Below are positions 44,321-55,070 of a DNA stretch of 64,000 bases, piece after piece (the first letter of the stretch is position 1; every line of letters begins with the position of its first letter). The position numbers and the translations under genes are program-made. Below the pieces are notes generated by a model. The model saw only the letters and a list, made by a program, of their open reading frames with translations, searched no databases and had not been told where the DNA came from. This DNA comes from Sepiola atlantica (taxonomy: Eukaryota > Mollusca > Cephalopoda > Sepiida > Sepiolidae). The stretch lies in assembly GCA_963556195.1 (NCBI GenBank), contig OY744522.1, positions 35,176,483 through 35,240,482 of the forward strand. The letters run 5' to 3'.

Positions 44321-45335
44321 TCTACAATCAATTAAAATATATTTTAAAGAAACAATTATTATTCTCCTCTATTGGACACTTTCATTAAAAAAATAAAAAT
44401 TCTACAATCAATTAAAATATATTTTAAAGAAACAATTATTATTCTCCTCTATTGGACACTTTCATTAAAAAAATAAAAATTCTACAATCAATTAAAATAT
44501 ATTTTAAAGAAACAATTATTATTCTCCTCTATTGGACACTTTCATTAAAAAAATAAAAATTCTACAGTCAATTAAAATATATTTTAAAGAAACATAATTA
44601 TTATTCTCCTCTATTGGACACTTTCATTAAAAAATAAAAAATAAAAATTCTACAGTCAATTAAAATATATTTTAAAGAAACAATTATTATTCTCCTCTAT
44701 TGGACACTTTCATTAAAAAAATAAAAAATAAAAATTCTACAGTCAATTAAAATATATTTTAAAGAAACATAATTATTATTCTCCTCTATTGGACACTTTC
44801 ATTAAAAAAATAAAAAATAAAAATTCTACAGTCAATTAAAATATATTTTAAAGAAACAATTATTAGTCTCCTCTATTGGACACTTTCATTAAAAAAATAA
44901 AAAATAAAAATTCTACAGTCAATTAAAATATATTTTAAAGAAACAATTATTATTCTCCTCTATTGGACACTTTCATTAAAAAAATAAAAAATAAAAATTC
45001 TACAGTCAATTAAAATATATTTTAAAGAAACATAATTATTATTCTCCTCTATTGGACACTTTCATTAAAAAAATAAAAAATAAAAATTCTACAGTCAATT
45101 AAAATATATTTTAAAGAAACAATTATTAGTCTCCTCTATTGGACACTTTCATTAAAAAAATAAAAAATAAAAATTCTACAGTCAATTAAAATATATTTTA
45201 AAGAAACAATTATTAGTCTCCTCTATTGGACACTTTCATTAAAAAAATAAAAAATAAAAATTCTACAGTCAATTAAAATATATTTTAAAGAAACAATTAT
45301 TAGTCTCCTCTATTGGACACTTTCATTAAAAAAAA
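44321..45335. repeat. Tandem array, 80-90 bp unit, about twelve copies
   Basis: Each unit contains TCTACA(A/G)TCAATTAAAATA, TTTTAAAGAAACAATTATTA and CTCCTCTATTGGACACTTTC followed by an A-rich linker. The first three copies are exactly 80 bp with CAATCA. Later copies have CAGTCA and a longer AAAAAATAA linker, and three have a CATAATT insertion. The order of variants records the growth of the array. Confidence 0.95.
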
Positions 45336-46984
45336 AATAAATAAATAAAAATAAATAAATATTTATTATGCTTCAGCTTACATTCTATATTTACTTTTGG
45401 GCAGTATTAAATGACTCACCGAGGTTGATATGCCATAAAAAAACAAACACAAATCAAACTCAAAGTGTCTCACCATTCATTAACAATTCCAGATAGCCAA
45501 TCACAGATTTCTTTCATTATTTTCAGTGTCACCATAATTATTGCTTTCTTTTTTAAACTAAAGGCAGGATGTTTAATGTCTGTTTTCGACCTGTGTCAGT
45601 TACATGTTAGTGAACGTTGGGCCTCCAAATTGCAATGAAAATGGTTTAGCCGATATATGGTATCAAATGTAAGACAGTTTCCATGGCATTTCTACACCCA
45701 AAATTAAAGATACCAGCATTCAACTCCGCTGATTCATCAATGTATCCCTAGTATACGTGGAAGGAATGCTCATGTAAAAACTGGAATACGGTAATCAAAG
45801 ATCATCCGAAAACCTGGAACTAAAACCTATCGTTAGAACCAACAGTCTGATGTATGGAAAGAGACTTTCTTGTATTTTCCTTTGTTTCTTTTCTTCACGT
45901 GTAACCCTTTCCCTCTCCATCCTTCCTTTATCTTTTTCCTTTCTTTAATTTTTTCTCTCTCTGTTGGATATCGGTTGAGAAGAGACCTTTGGCTTTAATT
46001 TCATCAGAAAACAGGAAATGCATTCGGTGGCTCAAGTAAACAGGCCATACAGGTGTTCTAAGCAGCAGGAAATGTATGGTTGCGGAGAAAAAGACGGGAA
46101 GAAGAAGCATAGTTGCATGGAGTCTTGTAGGCATGTGCCAGAGGAAGCATGACCACATGAAGTCATGTGCGCAACATGCTGGAAAGAGCATTGTCTTCTT
46201 GAATTGTCGATATCTTGGGAGTTAGTTAAATGAGACAAGGAATCAGAGACAGGTAGCCGACTGAGGAAAGTAATAATATATAGGTTCTGAAAGGCAATAA
46301 TAATTTTAAAAAAACACTAGTGGTTGGTTATCTCTGCCCAGATAATGTATTTTAAAAATTAATAGACACTAACATATTTTTTTGGGTACAAATTTCTTCC
46401 TGTATTTGTTCTTTGTGACACAATCTAGTCACACAAATTCTGTCTTGTCAATGATATATGGCAAATGTTAGTCAGTGTTTTTTAAAACAAAGTTTATTTT
46501 TCAATCGATTTCAACGATTTTATTATTTAATTCTGATCACATGTACTCTTACTCTTTTTTAATGGATACCAGGAAAAAAATTTAATAAAATACTTTTTTG
46601 ATATTCACCGGTAGTAAAACATTTTTCAAGCCGATGCCTAATTTGGACATTTTCTAATTTAAAAAATGTTCTTACAATTATTTAAGTGTATATTATTTAT
46701 TCTTTTCGATTACCATGACAAAAATTAGTTAAAAACAGTAAGTTATAGCAATTCCACCTTTTCAATAAAAACAAAGATTGCTAAGTAATAACTAAGCCAT
46801 CAAGGGAGATAATTCTTTTATAATTATTGATAGCAAAATAGTACTGAACAAATAAAGGAAAACCGCAATTCTGTCTACGAGTGTTACAATTATTCAAGTG
46901 TATATTATTTATTTTTTCTTTCTGATTAACTATCCTTAAAGTTAGAGCTCATGAGGTAAAAAGAAAAGTGCGGAGATTGAATAA
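45336..46984. other. Unannotated spacer
   Basis: No family or exon was recognised. Open frames near 45928-46238 on the minus strand are short and carry no known motif. GTGTATATTATTTATT is duplicated near 46687 and 46899. Confidence 0.3.
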
Positions 46985-48074
46985 AGAACACATGAGATGT
47001 GAGTTTAAAGACTAAGTGAATGAGTGTTCAGTTAGCAGATCTACTTTAAGAAGGTAGAAAAACAGTGGAAGAAGTTGAAGGATGCACTGTTGAAGGTAAC
47101 AGACTAAACTTGTGGGTGAGCGAAAGGGTCTCCGTGACATCGAATGACGTAGTGGGGAAATGTATCAAAGAAAAGCGGAAACAATGGAGTGATTGGAGAA
47201 CATGTTTAGTGAATAAGGATATGTATCTGGTGGCAAAGAAGACAGCAAAGAGGAGCAATATACCAAGCCAAGGTAGAGCTGAGCAATCTGCTTCCAGATA
47301 TTTACAAAGAGATTACCAGAAGAATGAAGTCTTCAGAAAGATATGCAATATTTGTCCTTAGACAAATGCAAGAAAAGTATCTTAAAGAAGAACCTGAATT
47401 TTGCTTTTGTGGATTTGGAAAAAGCTTTTGCTAGAGTGCTAAGAAATGTTATCTGGAGGGTTTTGCATGGATTAGGGGCAAACGAGTGGTTGAAGGTTGT
47501 TAAAGCAATCTACAGAAATGCTCAAAGTCGTGTTAGAAAAAACAGCACATTTAGTGACAGCTTTAATATTAAAATGGAAGTACATCAGGGATCTGTACGG
47601 AGCCTGTTACTTTTCATTTGTATCTTAGAAGCATTGCCCACAGAGTTTCATATGGGTTATTTGGAAGAGGTGCTGTATGCTGATGATTTAGTGCTTGTCC
47701 GTGAAACAATGGAAGTTCTATTTGTTAAATTAATGGAGGAATGCTATGGAAAGTAATGGCCTGAGAGTGAATGTTACCAAGACCAAAATGATGATCAGTG
47801 GTTGTAGCGTTGGAAGCTCCTAGAAAGTTCCCCTGCTCAGTTTGTTGAAAGGAAGTTGAGAGCAACTCTATTTCTTGTGGTACTTGTAAGCATTGGTACA
47901 CAAGAAGTGCAGTGGAATTATCGGTAGATTGAGAAAGGATAACCAGTTTGTATACAAGAAGTGTGAAAGAATGGAGATGGATGAGAACTTTGATATGGAA
48001 AACGTATATTTGGATGATGAAGCTATTGAAGTTGTTCAGAGGTTTTATTACATTGGTGATATCATTGGAACACA
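46985..48074 (+). mobile_element. LINE ORF2 remnant with reverse transcriptase core (YADD)
   Basis: A pre-RT linker (KCIKEKRKQWSDWRTCLVNK, DMYLVAKKTAKRS) is followed from about 47390 by NLNFAFVDLEKAFARVLRNV, a region with LGANEWLKVVKAIYRNAQSR, HQGSVRSLLLFICILEALPT and LYADDLVLVRETM. These are RT blocks; the catalytic YADD lies at about 47677-47688. Stops then break the frame. A later piece (47890-48060) reads VHKKCSGIIGRLRKDNQFV and VVQRFYYIGDIIG, the Cys/His tail of this LINE family. The segment between linker and RT is deleted. The minus-strand element at 61-64 kb is the same family. Confidence 0.85.
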
Positions 48075-48345
48075 CAAGGTCTGGCTGGAAAGGGTGGCTG
48101 CAGAGAGTTCATACATGTGGCAGCAGGACTAAGCTCCGTGCCCCCCCCCCCCAAGGAAAAGGCAAAAATGACAGCCTGAGAACTTTCATGTCTCCAGCAG
48201 ACCCCTACCCCCAACTCGGTTGATTGTAACCCCATGGACTATTATGTGTTGGGCACAGTTTCAACACCAAGGTGTCTCGAGAAGGACACCATGAAGCCAA
48301 CGTGATTCACGTTCAAGGTGGCTTTTTCAAGTGATAGTTTGCCTA
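48075..48345 (+). pseudogene. Mariner transposase C-terminal fragment joined to the LINE
   Basis: Frames read VWLERVAAESSYMWQQD then a stop. After a C run come a degraded SPADPYPQLG (from a PNSPDLNP-like block), CNPMDYYVLGTV and DTMKPT. This is the segment around the last catalytic Asp of a mariner transposase (WQQDxAPCH ... PDLNPxDYYVW). It abuts the LINE tail within a few bases, so one element was inserted into, or recombined with, the other. Confidence 0.75.
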
Positions 48346-48474
48346 ATACAGGCAAACTATCCTCTAAAATATGTACTTTGAAAATACAAAAATGACGTTT
48401 TTTCCCCTCCTTTCCAAAAATATGTCAAATTTATTCCAAACCCTCTGTGCGTGCGCATATATATATACACACAT
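48346..48474. other. Short spacer with (TA)n/(CA)n
   Basis: An 8-9 bp GATAGTTTGCCT/AGGCAAACTATC hairpin lies at about 48332-48362. TA and CA units at 48457-48475 lead into the palindrome. Confidence 0.5.
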
Positions 48475-48507
48475 ACATTTAAAGGAAATAAACTAAACAC
48501 ACATTAG

Positions 48508-48567
48508 GGATGTCCGCATTATAAATTATTTCGACCTAGATGGGTCTCATCAGACGCGTGAACAGCC
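48508..48567 (-). ncRNA. Hammerhead ribozyme motif, type I (copy B, left arm, minus strand)
   Basis: CTGATGA is the complement of 48553-48547 and GAAA that of 48532-48529. Stem II GACC/GGTC is perfect. Stem III is 3 bp with a 3-nt loop. H17 is the A complementary to 48520. Stem I pairs the complement of 48567-48554 with that of 48519-48508, with one C-U mismatch and the same 2-nt bulge as the other arm. Confidence 0.85.
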
Positions 48568-48615
48568 ACATTTAGGAACTAAATGATGAGAAAAAAACTT
48601 TCAGTTCCTAAATGT

Positions 48616-48675
48616 GGCTGTTCACGCGTCTGATGAGACCCATCTAGGTCGAAATAATTTATAATGCGAATAGCC
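48616..48675 (+). ncRNA. Hammerhead ribozyme motif, type I (copy B, right arm)
   Basis: The core CTGATGA is at 48630-48636 and GAAA at 48651-48654. Stem II is GACC/GGTC, perfectly paired, with loop CATCTA. Stem III is 3 bp (48654-48656 with 48660-48662) and H17 is A48663. Stem I is GGCTGTTC/GAATAGCC (one G-U), a 2-nt bulge AC, then GCGT/ATGC (one G-U). Every core residue matches the consensus, making this the best-formed copy in the window. Confidence 0.85.
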
Positions 48676-48772
48676 CTAATGTGTGTTTAGTTTATATCCT
48701 TTAAATGTATGCTCTGTTAACAAGTACATTGAGCTCTCTTACTTGGATTCCCATCGAAACCATACAACTCTG

Positions 48773-48799
<27 letters not shown>

Positions 48800-48804
<5 letters not shown>

Positions 48805-49040
48805 ATGGTTAGAGTATTTACTCATGGGCTGAGAGATCGGGGTTCAACCCTTGATTGAGTTCATATAAAAGACTAAAAAAAAATGGTACTTGATGCCTCC
48901 TTGTAAACACTCAGTATTATTAGGTAAAAGGTAAGTGCAGCAATTTTGGGAAAGGAGTAGCGCCCTCCCCTACATCTCAGTGTAGTAGCCAATGAAAAGG
49001 GAGCCTTTGGGTCACTACCGACTATGATTGATCCATTTAT
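48800..49040 (+). mobile_element. tRNA-derived SINE
   Basis: TGGTTAGAGTATTT (box A-like, about 48806) and GGGGTTCAACCCTTG (box B, about 48839) are spaced as in a tRNA gene. A body of about 170 bp follows (CACTCAGTATTATTAGGTAA, AGTAGCGCCCTCCC, AGCCTTTGGGTCACTACCGA). The head does not form a complete cloverleaf. It starts directly after the (TA)n that ends the hammerhead element. Confidence 0.75.
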
Positions 49041-49500
49041 TCACATTTTATCTATATACCAAGTTAAAAGGGTATATTTATTTAATTGATATTATCAGTA
49101 ACAAATAACAATCTGTTGACCGTCACATTGACATATTCATGAAACAAATAGTGTTTTTTTTTTTTTAATCAGAAACTTTGGTATTTAAAGATTGATGCAT
49201 AGTGAGAAGCATTGTCCAACGTGCCGACACAGGCGGGTGTCGGACTGAAGATACAACCGAAGCAAAAATAACGTGAAGGGTGGGGAGGTTACTAGTGATT
49301 AAGCAAAAGTTCAAGTTTAGAGGCATTGGATGAGGACGTAGGGGTTCGGTGGATAACAGCCACACAATTGGAGGGGGGAGGAACATGAGGCATGTAGACA
49401 GAGACTGATTGTAAGGTATACATGACACCTGCAAAGATTCGGAGTTACAGGTGAACTATTTTTTCAGCTGATCGGTTTGATAACCATAAAATGTTTTTTA
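49041..49500. other. Unannotated spacer
   Basis: An 89-codon minus-strand frame (49434-49165) has no recognisable motif. Nothing else was recognised. Confidence 0.3.
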
Positions 49501-49514
49501 TGCATTCATCATAA

Positions 49515-49562
<48 letters not shown>

Positions 49563-49590
49563 TAATGAATATAATGAATGCATAAAGAAA
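49477..49590. repeat. (TA)n hairpin with TTTTTTATGCATTCAT arms
   Basis: ATGTTTTTTATGCATTCAT and ATGAATGCATAAAGAAACAT flank a (TA)n tract of about 21 units and form a hairpin. Confidence 0.75.
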
Positions 49591-49644
49591 CATTTTATGA
49601 TGTGTAATGTAAGTCGAAAAGGGACTCAAACTCAATTCAGATTA

Positions 49645-49648
<4 letters not shown>

Positions 49649-49680
<32 letters not shown>

Positions 49681-50272
49681 TATGAAGGCGAGAATTCCGA
49701 GGCAGGAGCAATGCTATGTTGAAAACCGGAAGGTGGAATATGGGATGAACAAAAGTAAATGACAAGAGATGGTAAATCTTGGATCAATTTATTGATATAT
49801 AAAAATTTTTAAGTATAAAGACAGTAAATTGTAAAATGGGGGACTTACTACTAAATATTTAAACGTCCATAATGGTAAAAACTTTAATCATTTCGAGAGT
49901 AACAACCTCTCTTTTTCAAAAAGAAAACAAAAATTGGACCGACTAGAACAAAACCAAGATGGACGCCACTATTCAATGAAATGCATTTGCATTTCATCTT
50001 TCTTCCTCTCCTCCCTGTCACAATTTTCTGTGAGTCTTGTTTTTCTTTCTGCGAATCTCATGTTTTGAATTTTACAATTTACTTGAATTTTACAATTTAT
50101 TTAAAATTTTTGAAATACAAATAAATTGATCCAAGATTTACCGTCTCTTGTCATTTATTTTTGTTCATCCCATATTCCAGATCTTGTTCTCAACATTGCA
50201 TTGCTCCTGCCTCGGAATTCTCACTTTTATACTTACTTGTTTACCAACAATGCTTCAAGCAAACTACCATTT

Positions 50273-50311
<39 letters not shown>
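49649..50311. mobile_element. Foldback element between two (TA)n tracts
   Basis: (TA)n tracts lie at 49649-49678 and 50277-50311. Arms 49679-49835 and 50085-50247 are inverse copies, including AGAATTCCGAGGCAGGAGCA, AAAGTAAATGACAAGAGA and GATCAATTTATT. The arms carry several mismatches. In the centre, on the minus strand, TTGAAAAAGAGAG...CTCTCGAAAT (complement of about 49919-49890) resembles a decayed hammerhead core. Confidence 0.75.
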
Positions 50312-50314
<3 letters not shown>

Positions 50315-50956
50315 TAAACAAGTTCAAATATATTGATAAAATGAACATAAAATCAATATTTTTTCAAAAGTGCTCCATACAAGGAAAATCTATATAAATA
50401 TATATTATATAAACATTTCAAATGGCCTACATAATAAATTCAATTGTGTTTCATTACTACTTGTATCTCGTCGGGATCAAAAGATGGTAATGAAAACAAT
50501 TTATACAAAAGAGTCAGAATTATAAATTTTAGATAAGCACAACCTACAATCAGCAGCAGCCACCCAGACCACGACCCAGTCGCCCATGATGGGGAGGGGT
50601 AAGGTGTCAAAACCTGTTACCTTCTTTTCTACCTTCAACTTGCCAAATTAATTCCCCCCCTCCCCTTTTAATATGTACTTCTTTCAAAACTTCTACATTA
50701 ATATATCAATGTACACACACAAGCAACAGAGCGAACACAGATGCACACCACACACATACATACATGAATATATATATATAATATTTAAATGTTGAATTAA
50801 ATTAAAGATAATTGAATTATCGTTTAATAATAATCTGTCGTGATAATACAAAGCTTAATATATTGAATAGAGCAATCAATTCTAGAGATGAAAGATGAGA
50901 ATAAAAAATTGTAAAGATAAAATATTTATTAGAACATCAAATATATATATCACATG

Positions 50957-50997
<41 letters not shown>

Positions 50998-51699
50998 TGC
51001 CAACACAATTATATATCCCTATACACATTCTCACATACATGTACATGCCATACATATGACACAGTTAACTATTAAATTAAAAACTTTTCGAAAATGTCTG
51101 CATACATATATACACACGATACCCATTAACCACACAGGCCCCAATAGCATACACAAGCTCTAAATGAACATATACACCCCTCCCCCGTACACAGATTTAC
51201 ATAAATATATTTCTAACCATATTTACACATATATACATTTTAATACACACTCACCTAGATAAATCATAAGATATGATAGTATTAAAGAATATTAGTCTTC
51301 AAAATCTAGACAAATCCATTGCTTCTTTTCTTAGCTTTTTTTGGTGTATATTATAATAGAAGTACAGCAAATTTATTTATTGGTTTCTGTTAACTGGCAG
51401 GTTTTATTTGCATACAATTGTTTCGGCCTACCTCAATCACATACATCTTCATGATATAAAGAGTATTCAGCGTATACAAAACATCAATCTTTTTGAGAAG
51501 GTTTCGTTAATGCTCACAAAATGTTTACACTCCAGGTTAGAAAACATTGAAGTGTATTCAGTATTCATATCTTTTTTTTATAGAAATGTGATACTTAGAA
51601 GGCAATACAATGCAGACGTGTGATGGATAGACACAAATTGGAGAAAATAAGACATATAATGGTGGAACAAGTTAAATAGTTTCAATCTTAATACAATGT
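50312..51699. other. AT-rich spacer with microsatellites
   Basis: (TA)n and (CA)n tracts occur at 50770-50782, 50940-51000 and elsewhere. Text near 50820-50890 repeats that at 4385-4470. The stretch 50560-50700 (CAAAACCTGTTACC, CCCCTC) recurs inverted near 52585-52690, so a larger decayed inverted repeat may span 50.4-52.75 kb. No exon was recognised. Confidence 0.4.
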
Positions 51700-51860
51700 A
51701 TACATACATACATATATATGTATATATAGTCATCCACATACAGACTGTTTTGCTGTATCACAGCTCTTCAGTGCGGCTAAACCAGTTAGTGCCTCAAGCC
51801 GGGATTGAAACTCAACCGTCGAGCTGACAGTCGGCGCTCCTACCCCTACGCTATCATACA
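51700..51860 (-). mobile_element. tRNA-derived SINE, second family
   Basis: On the minus strand TAGCGTAGGGGTAGGAGC (box A, complement of about 51852-51835) is followed by GAGTTTCAATCCC (box B, complement of 51813-51801). Then come a short body with CACTGAAGAGCTGTGATACAG and a (TA)n-rich tail. The CTGAAGA-GCTG-TGATA-CAGC-AAAA part looks like a mutated hammerhead core. Confidence 0.7.
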
Positions 51861-52002
51861 ACACTGACTGAATGTAAGTAATATCTCAATGTAAACATTG
51901 CAAGTGCCGGGAGCTCGAATTAGTTTTACCTAATGAGCTATGCCTTAAAGCTAATGGCAGTTGGCAATATCCTTACAAATAAGCTCTACCCATGGAGGGA
52001 GC

Positions 52003-52039
<37 letters not shown>

Positions 52040-52130
52040 TTACTTATTTATTTTTTCACAAACACACATATATCTATCTATCTACACAATGTTACAATGT
52101 TATGTAATACCTGTATCAAGATAGTCTGGT
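51861..52130. repeat. Spacer with (TA)n
   Basis: A (TA)n tract lies at 52007-52034, followed by TTTATTTA and ATCTATCT units. No gene was recognised. Confidence 0.5.
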
Positions 52131-52137
52131 GGAAACT

Positions 52138-52184
52138 CTGTATGATATAATATTTCGGGAACTCTTCCCTTCTTCAGAACCGTG
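52138..52184 (-). ncRNA. Hammerhead-like core without a clear stem I
   Basis: On the minus strand CTGAAGA (complement of 52177-52171), a 5-bp stem GGGAA/TTCCC, GAAA (complement of 52156-52153), a 3-bp stem III ATA/TAT with loop TTA, and an AUC cleavage triplet follow in the right order. The preceding bases do not pair with those after the cut, so stem I is lost or was never present. Confidence 0.4.
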
Positions 52185-53100
52185 CTCAACTCAAATTTAT
52201 ATTAACTGCATTTAATAAGAAATTTAGATTAATGTTTATCAACCCTCTCCATTTTGATCATTAAATTATATTTTTTTTTATTCAAATGACACGATCAGAC
52301 AAATATTTAACTATTAACTTAAAAACATTTCCAATAATCATATAAGTACGCATTACATGCATCAGAGTAACCACACAGACACAAAGAAAATTCTGTAAAA
52401 ACCTCTGCAAACACGCACACAAATATTCATAAAAATATATCCATTAAAATATATTTACACAAATATGCATGTAAACACACATTCAAAGATAAAACTACAT
52501 AACAAAATATTACAGAAGTAAAAAAACCCTAAATTCGTCATTTTTAATTAGCTTTTTCTTTATATTATAATGGAGAGAACATGAATGCTGGCAGGTTTTG
52601 ACACCTTACCCCCTCACAATCATGGATTTAATTCTGACTCTTTTGAATAAATAGTTTTCATTACCATCTTTTGATCATGACGAGGTACAAGTAATACTAA
52701 AAGATAATTGCATTTATGTAGGCCATTTTAAATGTTTATATGATCTCTATATATAAAATAGTAACTGTGTGTATGTGTCCGCCTGATCTTTGTGTCTTAT
52801 GTTCACCCAAACCGTTGGACAGAATTGCTTGAAAATTGGCATGTGGACTACTGACCTCTCAGTGAAGGTCATAGGCTTTATAAGAAATATATCACTTCAA
52901 CACTGCCCCCCTCACTGAAAACTTTTTTCCCTTTGATTCAAATGAAATTTAAACCCTAGGTAAATGACCAAAAATTATGTTCTATTCCCAAAATTTCAGC
53001 AAATTTTGATAATATTAAGAGACACACTGAAATTTAAACCATAGGTCCACCGAAAATTCAAATAGGTCCAATTTCAATGAAATGTATACCTTATTTAATA
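52185..53100. other. Spacer with a dispersed repeat start at about 52745
   Basis: TCTCTATATATAAAATAGTA then GTGTGTATGTGTCCGCCTGA, CGTTGGACAGAATTGCTTGA and AAAATTGGCATGTGGAC resemble the 5' end of a Helitron- or LINE-associated repeat widespread in invertebrates. Neither ends nor protein were found. Confidence 0.35.
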
Positions 53101-54479
53101 TACATACATACCTGAATACATATAAGTATAAGTATATACACACTTCTAAATACAAGGCAATGCATAATACAGGCCTGCAAGACATGCACGTTTAATTTAT
53201 GACTGAAGAGTGAGTGGTTTGGCGGTATTCGCAGTCAATTCTGAAACACCAGGATATCGAATACAATTGAATTGAATCTATTTAAAAAATATTTAGAAAA
53301 AACATTTTACCATTGGAATTCTACTATTTAACAATATTGAAGTAAGTATAAATGCTAATTTATATAAATTTGCAATATTTATCTTTAGCGTATAAACAAT
53401 CATTTTTGTGAAATATTCATAAATATTTAGGAAATTTGTCACAAAAATTTGTAATAACGAATATCTTTATTAGAAAAATAATTTGTTTTGTTAAAAAAGT
53501 GTACTTTGTAATAACTAATATTCGTTCGATTCTAGAAATATGGACCGTTGGATTTTGCTTGATATTTGCTTAAATGTTAAATAAAATCGATCGTTTGCTT
53601 AACCACTTTTTGTCCAAACATAAAGTCCAAACATAAATTTCAATTTTATGTCAAATTTTAAAAGAAAATGGCAGCATATATTCCACTTCTTCATTTTTAA
53701 CTTTTAAATTCGTTAAATTTAGTTAACTGCTAAAAAAACAAACAAAAAAACAAACTAGACTTTTTAGAGTCTGCCCAATTTTTTAAATCAATTTTATATC
53801 TTCTAAGATCCGAAGCAAAAGTTTTCTCATCAGGGAAATATGTGAAGTTGTCGATGGCACTCCACATGACATTCTGCTTAAAAGCATTATTGTAAGCGAT
53901 ATTGTTTGCATTAATATGTCAATCTTTTCGTCAGCTTCTTTCCTGTGTTCAAGAAGTCTATTTTGTCTTCTGTCATATTTTAAAGTGTGTCCTTTTTTAG
54001 AAAGTAAATGTTTCCTTTCAGGTACAGCTTGTTAAAAAAGTTCTTTTCTTAGATTATGCTTGTTAAACATAATCTTAGTTGTAAAAGAGTTATAAAAGAG
54101 TACAAAACCTTTTTTTTCTAGATAAAAAAAAGCTTTTTTTAGTACGCTTTTACACATAGTGTGTAGCCATAGAATTTGCGGCCAGCACTTTAGTTAGAGA
54201 AAAAATAAAAATATGGTTACAATTTTCTTTTCTTTCGGCAGAAGTAACTTTTTCTCTTTTGGAGAAAGAAAAAAAATTATGTATTCTCTTATTGTTAAAT
54301 GTTGGAATAAAAAAATCACTTCAATTAAGAGAATAATAAGTTGGTCTTACATGTTTTTTTTTGTTTTTTGTTTTTTCCACCGGTCAGCCAGTTTTTTGAA
54401 TGAGGATGTTGTCTGATGAATTTGTAGTCGATTTCTCCAAGTTTTTTTTCTTTCTTATAAGGTTTTCCTTAATAAATTT
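53101..54479. other. Unannotated AT-rich spacer
   Basis: No exon or mobile-element protein was recognised. Confidence 0.3.
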
Positions 54480-55070
54480 TGTCGGCCGTTGTGGCGTCCA
54501 TTTTAAAAAGTTCTCCCGAATCTTTTACTGTAACCATGCTGTCAGTCTATTTTAGTGGTGTAAGTTTGAAATCACACGTTGCCGGTCGTTGTGGGGTCCT
54601 TTTTTGAAGGTTCAAGAAAAATCCTTAATGTTTTTCTTATTTCCCGTGTAAATTCGAATACTTCGTAGCCAGTTTTTGTGAGGTCCTTTTTAAGAGTTTT
54701 TGCGAATTGTTGTAGGGTCTCATGTAGATTCGAATATCTTGTCGACAGTTGTTGTAGAGTCCCCTGTAAGTTCGAATACTTTGTTGATAATTGTTGTGGT
54801 GGGGTCCCATGTAAGCTTGAATATTTCGTTGCCAATTCTTATGGCCCTGTTTAGGGGTCAGAATGAAAACACGGACACAGGGTTTAGGTATAAGTATATT
54901 GGAGAAAAGTATATACAACAGAGAAACAAGAGAAATGGACCGTCTGTCCTGGCTGCCAGTGTAGACTGGGGTTGCGCAGAAGGGTAGGTCGATTTTGGAA
55001 TAATTACAATAGGCGGGAAAGTTGCAAATTTCCATAAATAATCACCACACAAAATATTTTTCTCCATTAT
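54480..55070 (-). mobile_element. LTR-retroelement 5' end: LTR-like sequence, PBS-like site and leader minisatellite
   Basis: Read on the minus strand, an LTR-like stretch (55070 to about 54860) contains TATA-like TGTTGTATATACTTTTC and ends near CCCCTAAACAGGG. CATAAGAATTGGCAACGAAA follows (complement of about 54848-54829) and resembles a Ty3/gypsy primer-binding site. It is followed by repeats of 42-45 bp (GAATATTCGAA.., ACATGGGACCCCACAACAAC) that keep one open frame (KYSNLxGTLQQLS units) and degenerate toward 54480. No gag or pol follows. The LTR assignment is tentative. Confidence 0.5.

Larger units (their letters stand above)
48475..48715. mobile_element. Palindromic element carrying two opposed hammerhead ribozymes (copy B)
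   Basis: The left arm (about 48475-48580) and right arm (about 48600-48715) are near-perfect inverses, from ACATTTAAAGGAAATAAACT inward to AACAGCCACATTTAGGAACT. The loop is about 20 nt (AAATGATGAGAAAAAAACTT). The outer part (CACACATTAGGG, GCATTATAAATTATTTCGAC, TCTCATCAGA) matches copy A at 10.1-10.35 kb. The inner part has no similarity to copy A's centre. The right flank (48716-48773, with GAGCTCTCTTACTTGG) ends in (CA)n(TA)n and matches copy A's left flank in inverse. Confidence 0.85.

Noticed and set aside
48800..48870. Functional tRNA gene
   Set aside because: Box A and box B are present, but the acceptor and D/anticodon arms do not pair well; the downstream body marks it as a SINE.
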